33,980 bases of DNA from Desulfurococcaceae archaeon (lineage in GTDB: Archaea; Thermoproteota; Thermoprotei_A; Sulfolobales; Acidilobaceae): assembly GCA_020833325.1 (NCBI GenBank), contig JAJHQN010000006.1:1-33980 (forward strand), in the 5' to 3' direction. The notes under the pieces are model-generated. The model made no database searches, had not been told where the DNA came from, and was given only the letters and a program-made list of their open reading frames with translations. This document shows positions 9,377-16,120 of this stretch, in pieces (within the stretch, counting starts at the first letter, position 1; each line of letters starts with the position of its first letter). Both the position numbers and the translations under genes were made by a program.

Positions 9377-10252
9377 CTAATGCGTACTGTCTGAGAGCCA
9401 TCCTACTACAGCTTCGTATCCTCTGCAACATTCTACCCTCTCGTACACCCTCCTAGACCATGTTCTCCCAAGTTTAACTCTAAGCCTAGACTCTAGAACC
9501 CACATCTCTGTCATGTTTAGAGGTGCTGGTATTACTAGGCTTGAGGGTATCCTAGCATCCTCTCTCGATTCTAGCAGGTGGGTTGCACTATCGTAGACCT
9601 GAACCCTAGCATCTGGGGCTCCAGCCCTTTCAACGACTAAAACCGGGGTTTCGCCTAGAACCCTCTTGAAACCAAGAGTTTTTGAGAGCTCCTCCTCTAC
9701 TACTAAAAGCTCTGATATTGCATCCCTCGGTTTAAGCTGAGCCCCTCTATCATCTACATCTAGTAGTAGTAGGGTGTGAGCATCTACACATAGGTTGGAG
9801 TAGATAACAGCTACAACGCTATAGGGCTTTAAACCCCTCCAAGACCCAGGTATTGTAGCTATCTTACCGAACCTATAGTAGGAGAGCCCGCTATATGATT
9901 TAGCTGCACACACGCCGGAGATCCCTGGTATGTACCTAAACTCAACGCCAAGCCTTGCAGCCTCAGCTAACAGGGTCTGATGGGTTGTAGCTACCAGCGG
10001 GTCGCCAGCAGATAATACTACAACGTTACCAGCCCGAGCGTCCTCCACTATAAGCCTAGATTGCTCCTCCAAAAGCTCCCTCCCAGCAATCTTAACCTTC
10101 CCAGCCCAACGCCCTAAAGCCTCTAGAACCCACAAGGCTGAAGGCATAGTGTAGAGGTCGACGTAGACGATATCAGCAACGTCTAGGGCTTCAACAAGCT
10201 CCCGTGTAAAACTACCACTATAAACCCCGCAACCAGCTAAGATTAAAACCAA
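9377..10252 (-). CDS. dphB: diphthine synthase (diphthamide biosynthesis methyltransferase)
   Basis: A tetrapyrrole-methylase-fold SAM enzyme. The N-terminal strand runs into a glycine loop (GCGVYSG), followed by VVLSAGDPLVATTHQTLL and IPGISGVCAAKSYSGLSYYRFGK, the hallmark segments of DphB/Dph5. The enzyme methylates the modified histidine of elongation factor 2 on the way to diphthamide. TTG 10252 is chosen because GGTG precedes it by 7 nt and it gives the usual family N-terminus; an in-frame TTG at 10273 would add seven residues. The gene lies between atpE and the divergent atpF, interrupting the ATPase cluster. Confidence 0.9.
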   Translation of the reverse strand: MVLILAGCGVYSGSFTRELVEALDVADIVYVDLYTMPSALWVLEALGRWAGKVKIAGRELLEEQSRLIVEDARAGNVVVLSAGDPLVATTHQTLLAEAARLGVEFRYIPGISGVCAAKSYSGLSYYRFGKIATIPGSWRGLKPYSVVAVIYSNLCVDAHTLLLLDVDDRGAQLKPRDAISELLVVEEELSKTLGFKRVLGETPVLVVERAGAPDARVQVYDSATHLLESREDARIPSSLVIPAPLNMTEMWVLESRLRVKLGRTWSRRVYERVECCRGYEAVVGWLSDSTH

Positions 10253-10419
10253 GCTACAACACCATAATAACAACGTTGTAGAACCAAAAATCTAATAGCA
10301 TAAAGGTAGACATCTCAACAACAACCTACCTTAAATCACGCCAGCCTCCCTCTCCTCCCACTAGGGAACCGCTATGAGATCTTAGAAGTTCTCGTAGCAA
10401 TGCTACATAAAAGAAAAGA

Positions 10420-10429
10420 CTATATAAAG
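10420..10429 (+). promoter_or_regulatory. TATA-type promoter of atpF
   Basis: CTATATAAAG is preceded by a purine-rich BRE-like AAGAAAAGA. Predicted transcription starts near 10447, giving a leader of about 22 nt that contains the GGTG site of atpF at 10461-10464. Confidence 0.6.
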
Positions 10430-10468
10430 CTCCCCTGAATCTATAGATGGAAGGTTTGCAGGTGCTCG

Positions 10469-10780
10469 ATGTTGTCGAGGGTTGCAAGGGGTAAGGTTGT
10501 TGTGGTAGGCGATAGGGAGACTCTACCCTTATTTAAATCCGCTGGCTTCACAACCATTGAAGCTTATAGTCAAACTCAAGCTTTAAACATTGTCTCTAGG
10601 TTGCAAGGCTCCAGCGATGTAGTTTTAATAATAGTGTTGAAGCACATAATAGATAACGAGGAGGAGTTTAAAGCTAAAACAGCTGAATCCAGGATCCCGG
10701 TATTCGTGCTACCAACTCTCTGGTCGCCTGGAGAACCATTAGATGTCAATAAGCTGTTAGCTAAAGCTTTAGGTTTATGA
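10469..10780 (+). CDS. atpF: A-type ATP synthase subunit F
   Basis: A 103-residue Rossmann-like protein with VVVGDRETLPLFKSAGF at the N-terminus and ESRIPVFVLPT near the C-terminus, the two conserved segments of the subunit F family (usual length about 100). Subunit F belongs to the central rotor shaft with subunit D. The start is ATG 10469, four nt after GGTG. The gene points away from dphB, atpE and atpA, unlike the usual operon order in which F sits among E, C, A and B. Its stop overlaps the start of a following small frame (TGATG), which suggests a second coupled gene. Confidence 0.92.
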   Translation: MLSRVARGKVVVVGDRETLPLFKSAGFTTIEAYSQTQALNIVSRLQGSSDVVLIIVLKHIIDNEEEFKAKTAESRIPVFVLPTLWSPGEPLDVNKLLAKALGL

Positions 10781-10975
10781 TGTGCTCCCAGTACTTTAAA
10801 TCAACCACCTTGTATGAGAGGATTGAGAACCTACTAAGGCCCAGGCCTCTCAGCCCTAGACTGTGATGTCCTAAGTGGGAACCTTGAAAAGGTTATTTAC
10901 TTGCTTCCAAGCGGAATTGTTAAAAGAGGCCTTGAACTAGAGCCTCTTAGGATGCGGGTTACTGTGTGCTTGTGA
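10780..10975 (+). pseudogene. probable small gene coupled to atpF, split by one frameshift
   Basis: An ATG overlaps the atpF stop as TGATG, a classic coupled start. It opens a frame beginning MCSQYFKSTTLYERIENLLR that soon closes at a TGA. In the +1 frame a second open stretch carries on from the same place (LSALDCDVLSGNLEKVIYLL, then PSGIVKRGLELEPLRMRV) and stops at 10973-10975, inside the 3' end of the opposite atpI. Joined by a one-base shift near 10840, the two would encode about 64 residues with protein-like composition. I do not recognise the product. It may be a decayed gene, a sequencing error, or a programmed frameshift. Confidence 0.4.
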
Positions 10976-13007
10976 ATACTATTCTTACACCTGGTATTGA
11001 TATTGGTGTGAATGGAATTCCTCCTCCAGCGTAGAATTTACTGAACCACTCGTAGAAGTGTAGTCTTAGGCTGTGGGCGAAGGCTAGTATGCCTTCTAAG
11101 GCTATGACCATTAGGTTGCCTACTATGTAGACAAGGGCTCCTGCGATTAAACCTATGGGGCCCCAGCTTGCTAATAGATCGAATATGTAAGCGAAGGCGA
11201 ACATTATGCTGGAGTGGGCTAAAGCTAAGGCCATTATCCTAAGGAAGCTTGGTATGTTACCCATAGCCATTAATATAGACTCGTAAACCTCCATGAACGA
11301 TCTGGCCATACCGCTTAACGGGTTGTGTCCGTGGAGAGCTGAGATTAAAGGCTCACCTAGTAGAAGCCATGTTAGGGATACTGTGATCCCAGCTAGGACT
11401 ATTGTGGCTAGCATGTCACCCCCTCCTAGCTCGAGTAATGCTAACCCTAGGGTAGCTCCAGCTCTCTTAGCATCAAATAGTATGAGGAATGGTAGTGTTG
11501 CTGATGTGAAGAAGAGGAATTTAGGTATTTTAACTGCTACCATCTCCTCACGCTCCCCCGCAAGATAAGAGTTTACCACGCCAAGGAGTGTACCTAGTAT
11601 TAGCATGAAGGCTGCCATCCACAAGCTTATAGTAATAGCTCTGTAGAGCAGCTCTCCTACAAGCTCATTTAAACCATGTTCTACAGCGTATGTTGGTAGA
11701 GCTAGTGGGGGCACGTGGAGCCCTAGGAGACCCCATATCGATGATATGTGTAGGAACTCTGAAACCTTAGGTCCGAAGACCTCTCCGGCTAGGAGCCCTG
11801 TTACGATTGAGGTTGAACCTAGGATTGCTAGTATGAAAGCCCAATCCGGGCTCCTCCTCCTAAGGTATAGTAGTGCGAAGAGCACTAGAACGAGTCCTTG
11901 GCCTGCATCGGGGAACATTAGCCCGAACGCTATAGGGAATGTTATGGCTAGGAAGATTGTTGGGATTACCTCCTCCGGGTTCGGCTCCCCATACATCTGT
12001 ACTATTCTATGGAATGGTTGTAGGAACCATGGCAGGGATATCCTGGTAGGCACTCTAACCTCACCTCTCCTAATGCCAAGCCTGTATACTATGTATGCTC
12101 CCTCCGTCTCCTCCTCCACTATTGATATGAGCTTGTTGAAATCACTTACATCAACGTAGCCTCTAATGAACATAGATGTTTTACTCTCAAGACTATAGGC
12201 TAGGACCTTAAACGCTTCTCTGAAAGCGTACATGTATGTGTAGTAGTTGTGGAGCTCCTCCACCCTCTCCATAAGTTCGCCTCTAATCCTACTAGCCTCT
12301 CCAACTAGCTTGTCTAAGCCTTCCACCACAGTTTTATAAGCTTCTGAAGGCCTCCCCGGGAGCTCCCTAGGTATGACAATAATACTTAAACCCCTCTTCA
12401 CAAGAGATGGGACTACAAACCTCATAGACTCAGGCCTCCCCGCCACGCCTACCAAGACTGTCCTCTCGTCAACCCTCTCTACAACTGATACAAGGCCGTA
12501 CTTCTCCGTGAGCTCCACCACATATTCAACGATATCCCTAGGTGCTATCCCTAAAGCATACTGCATCCTAGCGGACTCCGCTAAAACCCTTATATCAACA
12601 TCTACATGCTTAACAGGTTCGAGGAGCTCCTTCAACCTCCTAAGCTCGGCAACAGTAGATTCTATTTCCGCTAACCTAGAAACCCTCACGTCGAAGAACC
12701 TATCCAACTCCCTATAACGTTCTAAGTACTCGTTAAAAGAGGAGACCCAGTCTGAAACCACAACCTCAACACCCTCCCTTAGAATAGGTTGCACTTTAAG
12801 GGCGGCATAGTAAGATTGTATCTTAGAGAACTTCTCGGAAGCCTGGGCGTAGGCAAGCTTAAACCTTGAGGTGGAAGCTCCGGGGAGCTCCTTCAAAGGC
12901 TCCTCGACATGGAATAAACTCTCGCTAACAAGCCTAGCAACAAGCCTATCGTAGGCAGATCTAGGTACAGCTATTAAAACCTCCTCAAGCCTCCTCGCCC
13001 TAAGCAA
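10959..13007 (-). CDS. atpI: A-type ATP synthase subunit I (membrane stator subunit a)
   Basis: A protein of about 682 residues with the subunit I/a layout. The N-terminal cytoplasmic half has two long coiled segments (about residues 40-125 and 220-270). From about residue 345 there is a membrane half with several hydrophobic segments, including PDAGQGLVLVLFALLYL and a late segment, IPSFLRIMALALAHSSIMFA, with the arginine expected to face the rotor ring. It forms the ion path of the Ao motor and anchors the stator stalk. TTG 13007 is favoured because GGTG precedes it by 6 nt; GTG 13016, used in a longer reading, overlaps that site itself. A TATA-like CTTTTTAAG lies about 35-40 nt upstream. 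Confidence 0.93.
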   Translation of the reverse strand: MLRARRLEEVLIAVPRSAYDRLVARLVSESLFHVEEPLKELPGASTSRFKLAYAQASEKFSKIQSYYAALKVQPILREGVEVVVSDWVSSFNEYLERYRELDRFFDVRVSRLAEIESTVAELRRLKELLEPVKHVDVDIRVLAESARMQYALGIAPRDIVEYVVELTEKYGLVSVVERVDERTVLVGVAGRPESMRFVVPSLVKRGLSIIVIPRELPGRPSEAYKTVVEGLDKLVGEASRIRGELMERVEELHNYYTYMYAFREAFKVLAYSLESKTSMFIRGYVDVSDFNKLISIVEEETEGAYIVYRLGIRRGEVRVPTRISLPWFLQPFHRIVQMYGEPNPEEVIPTIFLAITFPIAFGLMFPDAGQGLVLVLFALLYLRRRSPDWAFILAILGSTSIVTGLLAGEVFGPKVSEFLHISSIWGLLGLHVPPLALPTYAVEHGLNELVGELLYRAITISLWMAAFMLILGTLLGVVNSYLAGEREEMVAVKIPKFLFFTSATLPFLILFDAKRAGATLGLALLELGGGDMLATIVLAGITVSLTWLLLGEPLISALHGHNPLSGMARSFMEVYESILMAMGNIPSFLRIMALALAHSSIMFAFAYIFDLLASWGPIGLIAGALVYIVGNLMVIALEGILAFAHSLRLHFYEWFSKFYAGGGIPFTPISIPGVRIVFTSTQ

Positions 13008-13073
13008 GCAGAACACCAGATCAAACTCTATCCTATAAAACTTAAAAAGAGTTGAGAGCGTTGAGGTTCTTGC

Positions 13074-13475
13074 CTAGAATACTAGGATTCTCGATCCTCC
13101 TGATACGTGTTTGTGGACGAACGTAGCGGCCCCCACAATAGGGCATCCTTCTATTAGATTACCTTCATTTAAACCCATAGCCTGTATTGTGGTGGAGCAC
13201 GCGTATATCTCAACCCCAGACTTCCTAGCCATCTCCAGCAACATGCTTAAGGGTGGGATCCCCCGGGGTTCTCCTCCTATAGCCTCTCTAAGCTTCCTCT
13301 CAACACTCTCAATACCGCCTTTAACTAGGACCCTTAACCCCCAGAATGTGAAGAAAACCTCCACCTTAACTCCCATGGATGCGGCTGTTGAAGCTATTAT
13401 AAGTGCTGGGTACACCGATTCAGGGTTATCAGATCTAACTATTATAGCTAGGGATCCGCTACCCCCACTGCTCAA
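13074..13475 (-). CDS. DsrE/DsrF-like sulfur-relay family protein
   Basis: A 133-residue alpha/beta protein. An N-terminal strand LAIIVRSD and a helix of small residues are followed by VEVFFTFWGL, which is characteristic of the DrsE_2 group. There is a cysteine in IYACSTT (about residue 93) and another in EGCPIVGAA, then a C-terminal strand SRILVF. Relatives bind or pass sulfane sulfur as persulfides, often together with TusA and rhodanese proteins. Start TTG 13475 lies 8 nt after GGGTG and only 2 nt after the tusA stop, so the two genes form an operon. The physiological substrate is not known. Confidence 0.85.
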   Translation of the reverse strand: MSSGGSGSLAIIVRSDNPESVYPALIIASTAASMGVKVEVFFTFWGLRVLVKGGIESVERKLREAIGGEPRGIPPLSMLLEMARKSGVEIYACSTTIQAMGLNEGNLIEGCPIVGAATFVHKHVSGGSRILVF

Positions 13476-13477
13476 AG

Positions 13478-13720
13478 CTACTTCACCCTCCTAATGAGAG
13501 CTACTATCTCCTCACCACTCCTATTTAACTCTAGAATCTCATGACCTGTCTCGGAGGCCCAGCTAATTACGTCTCTCTCAAAAGCCGGGTCTGTTGCTCT
13601 AACCTCTACCACTCCTCCTTCATCAACGTTCTTAATTGAAAGACTTAGAAGTATTATCGGGTAAGGGCACATATAGCCTCTAGCATCAACACTTAGACTA
13701 GGCTTCAACCTTAAACCCAC
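13478..13720 (-). CDS. tusA: TusA/SirA-family sulfur carrier
   Basis: An 80-residue protein with the family motif DARGYMCPYPI, which contains the CPxP cysteine that carries sulfur, followed by the strand GGVVEVRATDPA and the segment ERDVISWASETGHEIL. The size and fold pattern match TusA. GTG 13720 is preceded by GGGTG at 7 nt. It is the first gene of a two-gene operon with the DsrE-like protein, a pairing often seen in archaea and sulfur oxidisers. A TATA-like TTTTAAACC at about 13753-13761 (minus strand) can serve it. Role inferred: sulfur relay, for example to tRNA thiolation or cofactor synthesis. Confidence 0.9.
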   Translation of the reverse strand: MGLRLKPSLSVDARGYMCPYPIILLSLSIKNVDEGGVVEVRATDPAFERDVISWASETGHEILELNRSGEEIVALIRRVK

Positions 13721-13787
13721 TACCCTACACCCTTTAAATCCTGTTAGGTTTAGGGTTTAAAACAAAGAGTATGGTATTTTACAAATT

Positions 13788-13794
13788 AAAAAAA
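13788..13794 (-). terminator. oligo-T terminator after the small RHH gene
   Basis: Seven T residues in a row on the minus strand, within an AT-rich stretch and directly after the stop codon of the gene at 13796-13966. Archaeal RNA polymerase terminates at such tracts without a hairpin. Confidence 0.5.
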
Positions 13795-13795
13795 T

Positions 13796-13966
13796 TTAGG
13801 CTATGATCTTAATCCTCTTAGTCTCGAAAGGGCTTCTAGAATCTCTCATTATATAGTTTCTTAGAGCTCTCCTTATAATCTCGCTCTTCGTTGTATTCCT
13901 CTTCTTAGAGTACTCTTCTAGTAGCTCTAACAAATCCTCCTCTATCTTAAAGCTAACCACCTTCAC
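13796..13966 (-). CDS. small ribbon-helix-helix DNA-binding protein
   Basis: A 56-residue protein found by reading the minus strand. It starts MKVVSFKIEEDLLELLEEYS, followed by the helix TTKSEIIRRALRNYI. That is the CopG/MetJ/Arc ribbon-helix-helix pattern: a beta strand with alternating hydrophobic residues, two amphipathic helices, and SEIIRRAL at the turn. The basic tail ends KRIKIIA. GTG 13966 is preceded by GGGTG at 6 nt. It diverges from a second RHH-like gene at 14142; the 175 nt between them hold both promoters and probably operators. A transcription factor or antitoxin role is likely, but no toxin is adjacent. Confidence 0.8.
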   Translation of the reverse strand: MKVVSFKIEEDLLELLEEYSKKRNTTKSEIIRRALRNYIMRDSRSPFETKRIKIIA

Positions 13967-14097
13967 GCTCCACACCCCACCTACATGGTGTCCCCGTATT
14001 ACCCAAATATACTATTATAGGTTAGTCTAAGGATAAAACTCTATACTACGAGTAGCCTACATTACTTTCTATATGAGATCTATCCATGTAACGATAG

Positions 14098-14107
14098 GTA
14101 TTTAAAC
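14098..14107 (+). promoter_or_regulatory. TATA-type promoter of the gene at 14142
   Basis: GTATTTAAAC fits the archaeal TATA consensus. Predicted transcription starts near 14131, which leaves a very short leader (about 10 nt) before ATG 14142. Confidence 0.5.
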
Positions 14108-14141
14108 TCCAGATAGTACTACTCTTACAAGGGTAAGACAT

Positions 14142-14486
14142 ATGCCCACAGTACACTTAGCCCTACCAGAGGGGGTTTACAACGAGCTTAAGAATAGAGC
14201 TGCAGAGCTAGGAATACAAGTAACGGATTTAATAAAACTCTACATAAAAATAGGGCTTGATAGAAGCTATGGAACTAGCCAAGCTGATAACGAAACCCTA
14301 GCATCCCTAGCTAGGAGAGTTGAGAAGCTAGAGAAAGATCTCAGACTTAAAACAACGATAGCAGAGGGTAGGGTGAGAGAGTTGGAGGAGACGCTAAAAT
14401 ATGTAATTGAAAGACTTGAAACACTAGAGGAGGCCTTAAGCGAGTATAAGGCTAGAAAGCTAGCCGAAGGGAAAGCTTACAGCTAA
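14142..14486 (+). CDS. RHH-like protein with C-terminal coiled coil
   Basis: A 114-residue protein. Residues 1-45 (PTVHLALPEGVYNELKNRA, then VTDLIKLYIKIGL) look like a ribbon-helix-helix DNA-binding domain. Residues 55-105 form a strongly charged heptad pattern (LARRVEKLEKDL, ELEETLKYVIERLETLEEAL) that should be a coiled coil. It may oligomerise as a DNA-binding factor. It diverges from the 56-residue RHH gene. Its stop TAA lies 1 nt before the left boundary of the small mobile element at 14488, so insertion of that element has just spared the reading frame or has replaced its natural end. No partner gene that would fix a function is visible. Confidence 0.75.
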   Translation: MPTVHLALPEGVYNELKNRAAELGIQVTDLIKLYIKIGLDRSYGTSQADNETLASLARRVEKLEKDLRLKTTIAEGRVRELEETLKYVIERLETLEEALSEYKARKLAEGKAYS

Positions 14487-14487
14487 A

Positions 14488-14773
14488 GTTTACAACTGAA
14501 ACCCCCGCCTTTTCAAGGCAGAGATGGAAAGAGATTTGAGGCTTAAACTTATAGGGTTGAAGTGGAGAGGAGCCGGTGTGGGGAGGGGGTTCCGAGGGTC
14601 CCACCGGGGCTGCGGCCTCCCGGTCCTGAAATGCGATGCCCATAGGGATGGGGATTCTGAGAGGTGATGTAGGGGTTCCAAGCGGGGATCTGGCAAACTG
14701 CTCGGAGAAGCATTGGAGCCTCCCGGGGGGTGCGGGGAAACCTTGCCCTTTAAGGGCGGGGAGGGGGTTATAA
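14488..14773 (+). mobile_element. nonautonomous IS200/IS605-like element with omega-RNA-like right half (copy B)
   Basis: Shares both ends and most of its length with 22160-22443 (minus strand). The left boundary GTTTACAACTG is followed about 20 nt on by the hairpin GCCTT-ttc-AAGGC (14507-14519). Then come hairpins with stems CCGG..TGGG/CCCACCGG, GGGGC/GCCTC, CCCAT/ATGGG and CCAAGCGG/CTGCTCGG. The terminal hairpin is CCTTGCCCTT/AAGGGCGGGG (14741-14761), and the unit ends 12 nt later in TTATAA. Subterminal hairpins at both ends and a target-like TTAC at the left are IS200/IS605 traits; the right part resembles a TnpB omega RNA. No transposase or tnpB frame exists in it: the frame that would match the other copy is closed by stops. 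Confidence 0.65.
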
Positions 14774-14828
14774 AATTGTGTGAAGAGGGTATGTGGAGAC
14801 GTTCTCTTAGAGAGTCTGTTAGTACTAT

Positions 14829-15878
14829 TCATCTGCTTAGAAGTGGTGTGCATCCTGAGAGTAGTAGTCTTCTCCTACTATCACTTCTAATATCTAGGAG
14901 GCTTCTACCGGTTAAGGTTCCTCCTTTGGATCTTAGTTTGTAGAGGTCTTCTTCTAGATCGAGTTCTGTGTATATACAGTTTCTGTTCATGGCCTTTCTT
15001 GCTTCATCTATGTTTTTCGTTCCCGAAACTATTTTTGCTATGCTGCTATTATTGTATGTAACGTCGACGTCTAGGATGTATAGTGTTGTTGATATCATGT
15101 TGACTTGTGCCGTCCTAGATCCCAGCCTTATGCTCTTCTCCCCAACATGGCCTTCGAAAGCCTCGAAGGGTATTTTTGATGCTTCACTTACGAACATCTC
15201 CAGATGCTTTCTAATGTACTTGTATTCTTTCCTTGTGAGCCCGTAGACCCCTACGAGCCCCCCCATTCTCGCAATCTCACTTACCCTTGCAAGTACTGTT
15301 TGCTGGCTTAGCTCTCCATCAGCTCCAGGTGCTAGGACAGCTACTACCGATGGAACCCTGGTTTTATAAAGAGCTCCCAGGCTTATAGAGTCTGATAGGG
15401 GGCTCCAGAGGTCGTCCTCATAGCCTAGAGCGAGTATATCGCCTCCAACATCTACACCAACTATAGCTCCAACCCCCAGCTTCTCGCCAACAACATCAAA
15501 AGCCTCAACCAGGCCAACCTCACCCTTACTAATATCAAAGAATACAGCCTTCTCCCCCAGAATCTCCGAGGCCCTAACAATCTGCGGCTTAAACCTATAC
15601 CCATACCTATCAACATAGGAGCTCCCGTTAACAAGAGCAACACTCCTCCCCAAAACCTCAGCGCTTACAAGCTGCTCTAAAGGCACGGGGCCGGGGAAGG
15701 GATCCAGAGTAAACCTCTCCCAAACAACATTACCCAGGAGAACCCTAACACCAAGAGCTCTAAGCCTATAGTAAAGGATTAGAGCTCCAAGAGTATCCCC
15801 ACCACCACCCACACCAACAACAAGCACCCTATCGATGTCACGGAGATCCTCAAGGGATTCTATGGTTAGCTTAGCCAA
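14829..15878 (-). CDS. DUF1152 protein of unknown function
   Basis: A 349-residue protein of the DUF1152 family, found mainly in archaea. The N-terminal segment RVLVVGVGGGGDTLGALILYY has a glycine-rich nucleotide-binding look. GNVVWERFTLDPFPGPVPLEQL and VGAIVGVDVGGDILALGYE are typical family segments. The role is not established; the fold suggests binding of a nucleotide or coenzyme. Start TTG 15878 lies about 12 nt after the predicted transcription start set by a TATA element at 15914-15924 (minus strand, ATATTTAAAC); only a weak ribosome site is visible. Its 3' end lies 55 nt from the right end of the small mobile element, which points towards it. Confidence 0.85.
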   Translation of the reverse strand: MAKLTIESLEDLRDIDRVLVVGVGGGGDTLGALILYYRLRALGVRVLLGNVVWERFTLDPFPGPVPLEQLVSAEVLGRSVALVNGSSYVDRYGYRFKPQIVRASEILGEKAVFFDISKGEVGLVEAFDVVGEKLGVGAIVGVDVGGDILALGYEDDLWSPLSDSISLGALYKTRVPSVVAVLAPGADGELSQQTVLARVSEIARMGGLVGVYGLTRKEYKYIRKHLEMFVSEASKIPFEAFEGHVGEKSIRLGSRTAQVNMISTTLYILDVDVTYNNSSIAKIVSGTKNIDEARKAMNRNCIYTELDLEEDLYKLRSKGGTLTGRSLLDIRSDSRRRLLLSGCTPLLSR

Positions 15879-16073
15879 AACAGATCCTAAAACTCGTATG
15901 AAGACCCAAAGTTTAAATATTTAAAGAAGAATAGTGGAATAGCCCTTCCACACAGGGGGAAGCTCCTTTTTAATAAACTGTACCTAGAAACTCTTGTCGT
16001 TTGGAGACAGCTTGAGAATAGTAATGTCTTGGATCACGAGGCAGCCTCTACGCACACATATGCAGACTGTTCA

Positions 16074-16083
16074 CATATAAAAA
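16074..16083 (+). promoter_or_regulatory. TATA-type promoter of the DAO-family gene
   Basis: CATATAAAAA is a good TATA match. The predicted transcription start is near 16106, which coincides with an in-frame GTG and lies 15 nt before ATG 16121. Confidence 0.45.
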
Positions 16084-16120
16084 TTCCCTTTTAGCAACTT
16101 AAATAGTGGGGTTTAAGGGT

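Noticed and set aside
10441-10495. A 15-codon frame starting at ATG 10447, exactly where atpF transcription should start
   Set aside because: It overlaps the atpF start in another frame; with the well-placed GGTG for atpF I treat it as leader sequence, though a regulatory upstream frame is not excluded.
14452-14853. Minus-strand frame of 133 codons opposite the element at 14488-14773
   Set aside because: It overlaps the end of the RHH/coiled-coil gene and the 3' end of the DUF1152 gene, has no ribosome site and resembles nothing; hairpin-rich GC-rich DNA leaves chance frames open.
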